Shown here piece by piece: positions 1-7,194 of a stretch of 9,547 nucleotides of DNA. Location: assembly GCA_900554345.1 (NCBI GenBank), contig USHH01000072.1:1-9547 (forward strand), read 5' to 3'. The position numbers were made by a program, and so were the translations under genes. Under the pieces are notes generated by a model that made no database searches, was not told the origin of the DNA, and saw only the letters and a program-made list of their open reading frames with translations. The stretch's first letter is position 1. The number at the start of each line of letters is the position of its first letter. Source of the DNA: an uncultured Bacteroidales bacterium. GTDB lineage: Bacteria; Bacteroidota; Bacteroidia; Bacteroidales; Muribaculaceae.

Positions 1-28
1 TCTTCATAAGTATCGGGAATTATCTGGA

Positions 29-2881
29 TTATCGGGCGATGTATCTGAGAGTGATGCCGAGCTCGGGCACACTGACGATATAAAGCCCGGGAGAGGGGAA
101 GACAACGCTTCCGCGCCCGGAACATACCTTGACGCCGGCAACGTCGATCACGTCGATCGTATGGTTGCCGTCGACCCGGGCCGTCATCCCGCTGAAGACA
201 ATCGGCTGACGACCGGCATCAACAGTTGAGACACCGCTGCCTGTGGCGGTCTTGACACCGATCCACTGCGACTCGCCGCTGAAGAAGGCGCCGTCGGTGG
301 CCTGCACCATATAGGCATATTCAGTCTCCGGAAGCAACCCTTCGATTCTGCGGGAACAAACGTCGCCCACATTCAGCGAGTCGTATTCCGGCAACATGGT
401 GTAGTCATACTGCATGCCATAGGTGACCTTGATATCATCGATCGCTACAGCTCCCTTGCCGCCGTTCTTGTCAAGGCGAAGCCTGAACGCCAGGACTCCC
501 TCCGGAACATCAAGCTCAGTGACGGTGCCTCCGGCGACGTCTGTCACCGGCACCCTGTAGATCTCCTCTGGACTGTCGCCGGATAGAGACTCCACTACAA
601 TCGACTCCTTACCGGTCGTGGCATTTCCGCGATGCCAGAATGAGATGTGGCTGACATACTGGAGATAGTCGGGCGAGCCGATGAAGTCGCCATCCTTGGC
701 CACACGGAGCGAGGGAGGATTCTCTCCGCTGTATTCATGTGTGGAATAGGTTCTCGTCGCAGAAGTGCGCCATCCCCTGGGCAACCTTAGTTCGTCGGCG
801 AAATCGCAGAAATCGAGATAAGGGGCAATAGGGTCGCAGCGCCTCACGCTCACAAGATATTCGGAAGCTCCGTCAAGGGCGCTCCAGTTGGCAGTGAAGC
901 AGTCGCCGTAGATGTCGGTGGCGTCACCGGCCACCACGTCATAGTAACTGAGGTTATAGTCGATAGTGACCACCGAGCCCTCTTCGCAGGGAAGGCCGGA
1001 GTGCCAGCCGTCGGACACGCTGACCACATAGTAATAGGTGGTCTTCGGCTTCAGGCCCGTCACCTTATGGAAAATCTCGTCAGACACGAGCCTGTTGTGG
1101 TAACCATCCACATATACGGGCATCCCGTCGGCATCGCGTGTATATACCGATACAGAGTGGCTGAAGGCGCCTACCGTGGGCCATGAGATCACGAAATAGT
1201 CGGCATTGACCTCGAGAATCTCAGGCGCCTCCATATCAGGCACCTCACCTTCGGTGCCGCCGAGGACATTGAATGTGATGATGCCGTCGGCCGTCTCCGC
1301 GATATCCGTCACGGGGAGGTCGATTGCGACACCGTCCCACGTCACCAACGCCGGTCTTGTATCTGAGGTAAACGACGTGGCTTTGGAAGTGCCGGGGAAG
1401 GCGTCGCCGGCACGGGAGCCTTCGGTGGCTGAGCCGTCGGCTTCCTCTATATCGACATACTGTCGGCCGGGAGTATTGTTGACGGTATTAGAGGCCCAGA
1501 CGTAGGAGTCATAATCAATATGCCACACGAGCATTCCGTGGCCCGGGATGAATGCGTCCCAGCCCGTCTGCTGACGGTTTTCGATGAGGAAGAATTCAGT
1601 ATCCTTCTCCGTACGTATAATGCCCGCGGCATTCGAGCCGATGGGCTCGAGAGTGGCAGAAAGGGCACAGGATATCTCGCGGGGCTCCATCCAGCCGAGG
1701 GCATAGCGCTCGAAAGCGCTGTAGAGGGGAGGCGTCATACCGTCATTGTTGTAGGGGCCATAATCCATCGCCGACCATGCACCGGGAGTGAACGCTCCTG
1801 TATAGGATGTTGCATACAGGTCGGGGAGCCCCATCACATGGCTGAACTCATGGATGAACGTGCCGACACCGTCGGGGCGGTCGTGTACCCACTCGTTGGT
1901 GCATGCATAATGCTCGGCCTCGACACCGTCGTAGACATGTCCCGCCGAGCCGCCGCTCGAGAGATCCCAGCTGTGGGGCCACACCGTGTTGGCGCCTGCC
2001 CCAGTGGCCTCGCCGCCACCGGCGTAGAACACGAATACATTGTCGATATATCCGTCGCCGTCGCGGTCATACTGCGAGAAGTCGACCTCCGGGTCAAGGA
2101 TGTCGAGGGCGTGCACCACCATCATCTGGGGGTTGGAGTCGTTGTTAAACATATTGTTGCCTCCGTAGTAGTCGCGGTTGCGCGGCAGCGTCACGGGGCC
2201 GTAGACATCGAACTGCGGACGGAAGGCGCCGGAGGAATTGAGGCGGAAATACTCCGCCGCGCATCCTGTGGCGCCATAGTCGGAGAATCCCTCCTCGTTG
2301 AGCATGCGGTTGAAATAGTCGTATGGATCGTCGAGGGTAAATTTCACGTCGGCGTATTCCACTATCACAACAAGTCCCTTCTGGTCACCGTAGGCCGGGA
2401 AGGCATTGCCTCGTTCAGCCGGGAAGAGACCGTAGCCCTTCTCGTAGGGAGGGCCGTCGGGAGTGTCGGCTTGTTCACGCGAAGGGAGACGACGTGGAGC
2501 GACAGCCGGCTGCGCCGCGAACGCCTTGCGGGCACGTGCCGACACGCGCGACTCGAGGCCTGTCTTGTCTACTCCGGCGAGGAATGCTTTCTCGGCAGCC
2601 CCGCGCGAGGCAAGAGGCATGGCACGCAGCCCCGACTCCACGAGGTCGCCCCCGGGTGTGATGTCGCAATAGTAGAAGAGGCCGTCTTTCTCAATGAGAG
2701 GGAAACCGTCTTCGGTGAAATACTGATGGAAGCGCTCGTCGCCTCCGAGGGTAACGCTCAGAGTGGTGCCGTCGCGCAGAGGCACCTCGAGCACTCCCCT
2801 TTTCGCCGGGATGGCCCAGGCCGCCGAGACAGAAGCCAATGCCGCCGACAGGGTAAGAAACCGGGTAAAGTGTCGGTTCAT
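29..2881 (-). CDS. Secreted M6-family zinc metalloprotease with Fn3/jelly-roll region and T9SS-like C-terminal domain
   Basis: This 950-residue protein is predicted to be an exported zinc endopeptidase of the M6 (immune inhibitor A-like) family. A signal peptide covers residues 1-23, with cleavage likely after AWA. A propeptide-like stretch (24-150) precedes the catalytic domain (about 165-540). That domain has the zinc motif HEFSHVMGLPD at 344-354 (ligands H344 and H348, catalytic E345), the Met-turn SAMDYG at 370-375, and a calcium-loop-like DRDGDGYID at 272-280 that is typical of M6. An Fn3-like domain follows (550-640). A second Fn3 appears split, with its first strands at 655-682 and its last at 845-878, around a jelly-roll (choice-of-anchor J/MAM-like) insert at about 686-822. 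The last 65 residues resemble a type A type IX secretion sorting domain (GLYIVSVPELG near the end). The start is the first ATG and gives an intact signal peptide, without a Shine-Dalgarno. It lies 39 bp downstream of the SlyD gene. The substrate is unknown. The M6 call is firm; the C-terminal sorting call is likely. Confidence 0.93.
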   Translation of the reverse strand: MNRHFTRFLTLSAALASVSAAWAIPAKRGVLEVPLRDGTTLSVTLGGDERFHQYFTEDGFPLIEKDGLFYYCDITPGGDLVESGLRAMPLASRGAAEKAFLAGVDKTGLESRVSARARKAFAAQPAVAPRRLPSREQADTPDGPPYEKGYGLFPAERGNAFPAYGDQKGLVVIVEYADVKFTLDDPYDYFNRMLNEEGFSDYGATGCAAEYFRLNSSGAFRPQFDVYGPVTLPRNRDYYGGNNMFNNDSNPQMMVVHALDILDPEVDFSQYDRDGDGYIDNVFVFYAGGGEATGAGANTVWPHSWDLSSGGSAGHVYDGVEAEHYACTNEWVHDRPDGVGTFIHEFSHVMGLPDLYATSYTGAFTPGAWSAMDYGPYNNDGMTPPLYSAFERYALGWMEPREISCALSATLEPIGSNAAGIIRTEKDTEFFLIENRQQTGWDAFIPGHGMLVWHIDYDSYVWASNTVNNTPGRQYVDIEEADGSATEGSRAGDAFPGTSKATSFTSDTRPALVTWDGVAIDLPVTDIAETADGIITFNVLGGTEGEVPDMEAPEILEVNADYFVISWPTVGAFSHSVSVYTRDADGMPVYVDGYHNRLVSDEIFHKVTGLKPKTTYYYVVSVSDGWHSGLPCEEGSVVTIDYNLSYYDVVAGDATDIYGDCFTANWSALDGASEYLVSVRRCDPIAPYLDFCDFADELRLPRGWRTSATRTYSTHEYSGENPPSLRVAKDGDFIGSPDYLQYVSHISFWHRGNATTGKESIVVESLSGDSPEEIYRVPVTDVAGGTVTELDVPEGVLAFRLRLDKNGGKGAVAIDDIKVTYGMQYDYTMLPEYDSLNVGDVCSRRIEGLLPETEYAYMVQATDGAFFSGESQWIGVKTATGSGVSTVDAGRQPIVFSGMTARVDGNHTIDVIDVAGVKVCSGRGSVVFPSPGLYIVSVPELGITLRYIAR

Positions 2882-2920
2882 AGTGGATAGATTAGTCTTA
2901 TTAATATTAAGGGATAGAAA

Positions 2921-3508
2921 TCACTTGCAGCATGAGCCGCCGCCGCATCCGTCGCCGCAGGAACCGCCGCCGCAGTCGGAGGAGGAACCGCAGTCGCCGC
3001 CGTGGCAACCGCCACAGCATCCGGAAGTGGGGGTGAGCTCTTCGGGAGTGGCGTCGCGCACCTCGTCGACGATGCCCTCATATCTCACGGTGAGGCCGGC
3101 GAAAGGATGGTTGAAGTCCATCGTCACCTTGTCGTCGATGGCCGTGACCACGCCCTCCACACGGTAGCCCTCCTGGGTCATCATGGGGAGACGGGCACCT
3201 ACCTTCACCTCCTCGGGCATCTCGCCGTCGCGCTCGAAGATGTCGCGGTCGAGAGTGAGGACATAGTCTTCCATGCGCGGACCGAAAGCAGCCTCCGGAG
3301 GAAGGGTGACGCCAAACTTATCGCCGGCCGAAAGGCCCTTGAGGGCAGCTGTTAGGCCGGGTATGATCTCGTGGCTCACACCGAAGACCATGACGTCGGG
3401 CTCGCCGGCGGGAGTCTCGAAAAGCAGGGAGTTGTCGGCATCGTTGTAGAGCCGGTAGGAGTAAGCCACGAACTTTCCGGGCTCCACCTGTTCACGTTTG
3501 TTTTCCAT
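2921..3508 (-). CDS. slyD: SlyD-type FKBP peptidyl-prolyl cis-trans isomerase with Cys-rich tail
   Basis: This is a 195-residue cytoplasmic prolyl isomerase and probable chaperone of the SlyD branch of FKBPs, since no signal peptide is present. The FKBP fold is made of residues 1-70 plus about 128-155, and the insert-in-flap chaperone domain lies between them (about 71-127). The signature DFNHPFAGLTV at 131-141 is characteristic of SlyD and its relatives. The glycine-rich tail (164-195) holds nine cysteines (164, 165, 168, 173, 179, 184, 188, 193, 194) but only one histidine (169). E. coli SlyD has a His/Cys-rich tail that binds nickel and other metals. The tail here should also bind metal, but with mostly thiolate chemistry; that is inference. 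The gene sits 47 bp after the DUF4919-like gene and 39 bp before the metalloprotease gene. A role in folding its neighbours is possible but not shown. Confidence 0.93.
   Translation of the reverse strand: MENKREQVEPGKFVAYSYRLYNDADNSLLFETPAGEPDVMVFGVSHEIIPGLTAALKGLSAGDKFGVTLPPEAAFGPRMEDYVLTLDRDIFERDGEMPEEVKVGARLPMMTQEGYRVEGVVTAIDDKVTMDFNHPFAGLTVRYEGIVDEVRDATPEELTPTSGCCGGCHGGDCGSSSDCGGGSCGDGCGGGSCCK
2924..3019 (-). repeat. Low-complexity Gly/Cys tail of SlyD (GCC/CCG-rich quasi-repeats)
   Basis: This stretch encodes SlyD residues 164-195 and is built almost only of Gly, Cys, Ser and Asp codons. On the plus strand it reads as imperfect repeats of units such as CCGCCGCCGCAG. Runs like this can slip during replication, so tail length and cysteine number may vary between strains. 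The repeat is imperfect, and the reading frame is intact to the stop at 2921-2923. Confidence 0.6.
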
Positions 3509-3555
3509 ATCTATTTCAGTTTTTTAGTTTTCTCATTAGTAGTCAGTCGCGGGTC

Positions 3556-4431
3556 TTACTCGGCAGGCACTTCATCGGTGGCCTCCACATCTTCTGTTTC
3601 TCCGGCTTCTTCACGGCCGTCGGCTCCTGTAGCCGTAGCCTCTGCCTCCTCGGCCACCGCCTCGGGATGCTTGAGCACATACTGCTCCTGGGGCACCATC
3701 AGGTTGAAGTAGAAGCCGGAGGCAGCCTTGTCGCGCAGACGGCGCGCCGTTTCCTCCTCGGGGCGCACGAGAAGATGGTCGTAGCCAGGCTCGATAAACT
3801 CGGCGTCGACGGCCTCGTAGCCGAGGAGCTGCACCATGTCGTATTCATGCATGGGATATATCACATACCAGGCGTTATCCACGTCCTCTCCGGTGCCGGT
3901 GCTCTTGATGGCTCCGAGCAGGTGCTCGAGGCGGTATTCCCAGATTTTGGCGCTCATGTCCTTGCGCTTCTCCTTGAGCACATGCACGAGAAACGACATC
4001 TGGCGCAGGTCGAACGGATTGTCGCGCAGGGAGAGCTCGGCATACTTGCGTATGGTGTCTATTTCCTCCTTGGAATGACTGGTCTTCATGCGGAGCTCGT
4101 CGGTAAGGCCGGAATACGGGGAGGTCCGGTAAGGATCGTAGTCCTCCTGAAACATATATCCGAGGTAGAAATTACGGTATTCCTCGTTGGTCATCGTCGT
4201 GTCATTGCGGTTGTATTTCTCCATGAGACGAGGGAAATACATCTTGCTGGCGGGGTCGAGTGTCTGACGGCGTATGAGCTCGAGGTCCGGTTTCTCTACA
4301 GTGATTTTCCGTTTGTTGCCGTTATCGGAATTGGGAGGGGTGGCCTGCGCGAGGCATGGAGTGCCGGCGGCGGCCACAAGGGCGGCAAGCGCCAGGACGG
4401 CGGTTCTGAGACGATTATAGAGAGTGGTCAT
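3556..4431 (-). CDS. Exported DUF4919-like protein of unknown function
   Basis: This 291-residue protein has an N-terminal signal peptide: basic start, hydrophobic core at 11-22 and probable signal peptidase I cleavage after AQA at 28-30. No clear lipobox is present (the only early cysteine follows TP). The mature part is mostly helical and polar. A segment at about 63-100 contains FPRLMEKYNRNDTTMTNEEY followed by an aromatic stretch ending in QEDYDPY, which I recall as typical of DUF4919 proteins in Bacteroidota. That assignment is from memory and not verified. The family has no established function. The C-terminus (257-291) is a glutamate- and alanine-rich acidic tail, probably disordered. 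The start codon overlaps the stop of the upstream membrane-protein gene by four bases (ATGA), implying translational coupling and a linked role. The next gene, slyD, begins 47 bp later. Confidence 0.82.
   Translation of the reverse strand: MTTLYNRLRTAVLALAALVAAAGTPCLAQATPPNSDNGNKRKITVEKPDLELIRRQTLDPASKMYFPRLMEKYNRNDTTMTNEEYRNFYLGYMFQEDYDPYRTSPYSGLTDELRMKTSHSKEEIDTIRKYAELSLRDNPFDLRQMSFLVHVLKEKRKDMSAKIWEYRLEHLLGAIKSTGTGEDVDNAWYVIYPMHEYDMVQLLGYEAVDAEFIEPGYDHLLVRPEEETARRLRDKAASGFYFNLMVPQEQYVLKHPEAVAEEAEATATGADGREEAGETEDVEATDEVPAE
4428..4431 (-). other. ATGA stop/start overlap coupling two genes
   Basis: On the minus strand the four bases ATGA contain both the start of the exported DUF4919-like gene and the TGA stop of the upstream membrane-protein gene. 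No Shine-Dalgarno precedes this start, so terminating ribosomes probably reinitiate here. Confidence 0.85.
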
Positions 4432-4973
4432 ATCAGGTTGACATTATTTACTGCGATCAGCAGCACGAGGGCAACGCCTATCTGCATCACGGTGATGGCC
4501 ACAGGGAAACCCTTGGCCAGAAGGTAATGGAAGAAATGCCCGGAAGAGATGCCCACCGGGCGCCCGTCGGGAGTGCGGGAATAGAGGAGGAACCCGAAGA
4601 AGATGCCCACGACGGTCGCCACGATCATCACTCCGTAAAGCACGTTGACCGAAGAGGATAACGTGTAACCGAGCAGTCCGACCACCATACCTACCGTCGC
4701 ACCGCCGATGATATAGGCCATGCCGCGTGTCTGCCTCACCACGGGGGCGGGCTGCAGCAGGGTGGCGAGCGTGACCACGAGCGTCATGCAGAGCCAGCCG
4801 ATAAGGATGGTGTTGTTGACCGGAAGCACCGGATATCCTGCCGGGGTCCTGGCGAAGGAGAGGAGGGCGAGGCCGAGGAAAGAGAGCGAGGGGGCGTAGG
4901 CCTGCCTCACGGGAAGAAGCACGAGGGCTCCCACCCACAGCATTATGCTAAGTATGACAAGGGTCGTGGTCAT
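4428..4973 (-). CDS. Six-helix integral membrane protein, unknown function
   Basis: I do not recognise this 181-residue protein. Nearly all of it is hydrophobic. Membrane segments can be read at about 4-22, 27-41, 53-73, 86-104, 108-131 and 156-176, so both ends would lie on the same side of the membrane. The longest polar loop is about 132-155; it contains RTPDGRPVG and two adjacent histidine-containing positions (GHFFHY). No catalytic motif or transporter signature is evident. The start is the first ATG, 48 bp after the pgpH-like stop, in an A/T-rich leader without Shine-Dalgarno. The stop overlaps the start of the exported DUF4919-like gene, suggesting that the two work together at the envelope. 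The coding call is supported by an intact frame, a consistent hydrophobic pattern and tight gene packing; a second long minus-strand frame here is a shadow. Confidence 0.8.
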   Translation of the reverse strand: MTTTLVILSIMLWVGALVLLPVRQAYAPSLSFLGLALLSFARTPAGYPVLPVNNTILIGWLCMTLVVTLATLLQPAPVVRQTRGMAYIIGGATVGMVVGLLGYTLSSSVNVLYGVMIVATVVGIFFGFLLYSRTPDGRPVGISSGHFFHYLLAKGFPVAITVMQIGVALVLLIAVNNVNLI

Positions 4974-5021
4974 GGTCGGGACAATGATTGGATTATTATT
5001 ATAACGCCGCGACAGAGGCTT

Positions 5022-7160
5022 TTAGTTTTTCGCGGAGGGAGAAACATCGGCAGCGGGGGCACCCGCAGGCGCCGGGGAGGCCATAGGCGCCGATGCGACA
5101 TCCCTGCGGACCTCGGGATAAGCCACACGCGAATGGTAGATAGTGGCGAGACGCTTCTTGAAAGTGTCTTTCACGGTCTCGACATCACGGAAGGATATCG
5201 GCGACTCCCTGAACCGGCCGTCGCTCACCTGGGAGTCGATGATCTTGTCGACAAGGGCGTTGATCGACTCAGGCGAGTAGTCCTTGAGACTCCGGGAGGC
5301 AGCCTCCACCGCGTCGGCCATCATGAGGATGGCGGTCTCGCTGCTCTGCGGGTCGGGGCCGGGATAACGGAACTTCTCGGGATCGACCGGCTTGCCGTTG
5401 CTGTTGTTGACGGCGGTGTTGAAGAAATATCTTGTCAGGCCGCGTCCGTGGTGCTGGGCGATGAAGTCCTTGATTTTCTGCGGGAGTTTCTCCTTTGAGG
5501 CGAGGGCGAGGCCGGCGGTGACGTGTGAGATGATCTTCTGGGCGCTGACCTCCGGGTCAAGCCCCTCGTGGGGATTGACGCCATGCTGGTTTTCGGTGAA
5601 GAATACGGGGCTCTCGAGCTTTCCGATGTCATGATAGAGGGCTCCGGTGCGCACGAGCATGGTGTTGGCGCCGATGGCGCGTGCGGCCTCCGTGGCGAGG
5701 GTCGAGACCTGCATGGAGTGCTGGAAGGTGCCGGGAGCCTCCTCGGCGAGACGGCGCAGCAGCGGGTTGTTGATATCGCTCAGCTCCACGAGGGTGACTG
5801 TTGACGTAAAGCCGAACACCTTCTCGATCACCAGGATGAGCACATAGGCGAACGAGAGGATAACGGCGTTGATGGCGTAGAAGCCCACCACCCTCCAGGA
5901 GAACTGGGAAAGTGTGCCCTCCGAGATCAGGCAGCTTATGAAATAGCATACGGCATAGGAGATGAAGGTGAAGAGGGCCGTGCGCAGCAGCTGCGAGCGG
6001 CGTGAGAGCTGGCGTATGCTGAAGGAGGCCACGAGGCCGGTGACGAACTCCATGTAGACGAACTGGAACTGGAATGTGGCGATCATCGCGGAGAGAAGGA
6101 TGGTGATCAGCATGGCGATGATGGCTGTGCGGGAATCAAAAAAGACCATGATCACCACCGGCACCGCCGCATACGGCACGAGGTAGAGCCCCATCGGCAC
6201 ATACTCGAACATCACGATCGAGAAGACCACGAAGAGGGTGATGTAGATCATGAGGAAGACCATCTTCCGCAGGTCGTGGAAGAAGCGTTGGCGGTAACGG
6301 GCCAGGAAGAGATAGAGCACCGTGAAGAGGGTGAGGATGTAGAGGGCCTGGCCGGTCATGAAGTAAGTGGTGCTGCGCGTGCCCCCCTGCATGGTCTCGA
6401 GCATCTCGATGTAGGTGTTGAGGTTGGTGTAGATCTGGGGAGTGACGATCTCGCCGCGGTCAACGATGCGCTGTCCCTTCTTGATGACGCCTGTGGCGCC
6501 GGTGACGTTGAGATAAGCCTGGCTGCGGAACTTGGTGTCGGTCAGCGTGTCGAGCACGACATTGGGGACGATGCAGATGTTGAGGGCCTTGATGATGTCG
6601 GGGCTCAGGGCTCGGGTGGTGTCGTGGGCTACGCGCATGCCGTAGAGGGAGTCGATGCTCTCGAAGGCCTTCACAGGCGAGCGGAGCGAGGAGGCGTCGA
6701 GGGTCTGCACGGTGTTCTCGCCGTTTGGCTCCTCGACGGCGACCCTTACCTTCGGGGCCGGGCGCGCGGCCACCGAGTTATAGAGCGACGCGTCGGCGAT
6801 GCCGGATGAATAGGCATGGCGGAGGAGGTCTTTGAGCGACGCCACCTCGTCAGCCGGAGCCTTACCGGCGGCAAGGCTCTCGAAGCGGGCGATATTGTCG
6901 TCGGCCACCTTGTCCTGGCGCCTCACGAAGGGCACGAAAGAGCGGTCGACGCTGTCGCGCATGGCGGTGAGCGATGTGGAGTCGCGCAGGATCGGCATGT
7001 CGAACTCCGCGGTGAGCAGCTGGTATTTCCATGGCTGGTTGAGCTCGTAGGAATACGACTGATGGTCGGCCTGCGGAAGCATGAGCATCAGGATCACCAC
7101 GGCCCCGGCCAGCAGGGCGAGGCGTATGAGGTTGATTTTCGAGAAAATATTCTTAAGCAT
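5022..7160 (-). CDS. pgpH: PgpH-type 7TM-HDED HD-domain phosphodiesterase (predicted c-di-AMP hydrolase)
   Basis: This 712-residue inner-membrane enzyme has the architecture of PgpH, which hydrolyses cyclic di-AMP. Transmembrane helix 1 (about 12-28) is followed by a large extracytoplasmic 7TM-HDED-type domain (about 35-262) that includes the conserved stretch VIKKGQRIVDRGEIVTPQIY. Six further helices lie at about 268-287, 299-317, 322-340, 345-362, 393-411 and 425-447. The cytoplasmic HD domain (about 465-675) carries H481, the HDIG motif YHDIGK at 509-514, H546, the double histidine H570-H571 and D616 in MADAVEAASR, all matching metal-ligand positions expected for this family. The C-terminus (about 690-712) is an Ala/Pro/Ser-rich tail of unknown role. 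The gene starts 34 bp after the rel stop without a Shine-Dalgarno. Family membership is clear; c-di-AMP as the substrate is inferred from characterised homologues. Confidence 0.93.
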   Translation of the reverse strand: MLKNIFSKINLIRLALLAGAVVILMLMLPQADHQSYSYELNQPWKYQLLTAEFDMPILRDSTSLTAMRDSVDRSFVPFVRRQDKVADDNIARFESLAAGKAPADEVASLKDLLRHAYSSGIADASLYNSVAARPAPKVRVAVEEPNGENTVQTLDASSLRSPVKAFESIDSLYGMRVAHDTTRALSPDIIKALNICIVPNVVLDTLTDTKFRSQAYLNVTGATGVIKKGQRIVDRGEIVTPQIYTNLNTYIEMLETMQGGTRSTTYFMTGQALYILTLFTVLYLFLARYRQRFFHDLRKMVFLMIYITLFVVFSIVMFEYVPMGLYLVPYAAVPVVIMVFFDSRTAIIAMLITILLSAMIATFQFQFVYMEFVTGLVASFSIRQLSRRSQLLRTALFTFISYAVCYFISCLISEGTLSQFSWRVVGFYAINAVILSFAYVLILVIEKVFGFTSTVTLVELSDINNPLLRRLAEEAPGTFQHSMQVSTLATEAARAIGANTMLVRTGALYHDIGKLESPVFFTENQHGVNPHEGLDPEVSAQKIISHVTAGLALASKEKLPQKIKDFIAQHHGRGLTRYFFNTAVNNSNGKPVDPEKFRYPGPDPQSSETAILMMADAVEAASRSLKDYSPESINALVDKIIDSQVSDGRFRESPISFRDVETVKDTFKKRLATIYHSRVAYPEVRRDVASAPMASPAPAGAPAADVSPSAKN

Positions 7161-7194
7161 GTCGTTCTGAAAGTCGAATATGGTTGATATGGGG

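Noticed and set aside
1..28. Terminator after the metalloprotease gene
   Set aside because: The 28 bases downstream of the stop show no inverted repeat with a T-run; any terminator would lie outside the window.
1520..2890. Plus-strand open frame of 456 codons opposite the metalloprotease gene
   Set aside because: It is the antisense of a clear M6 protease. Its length follows from GC-rich codon bias on the other strand, and its translation is low-complexity His/Val/Gly/Arg without domains.
3313..3320. TAAGTTTG on the minus strand, matching the TAnnTTTG promoter element, inside slyD
   Set aside because: No TTG element lies 19-21 bases upstream and the site is within a conserved coding segment, so it is probably a chance match.
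3667..4527. Plus-strand open frame of 286 codons opposite the DUF4919-like gene
   Set aside because: It spans the coupled minus-strand gene junction and has a shadow-like composition. The minus-strand gene has a proper signal peptide and conserved-looking segments.
4444..4938. Second minus-strand frame of 164 codons within the membrane-protein gene
   Set aside because: It is Arg/Pro/His-rich, typical of an off-frame reading of GC-rich DNA, whereas the other frame gives six clean hydrophobic segments and an ATGA overlap.
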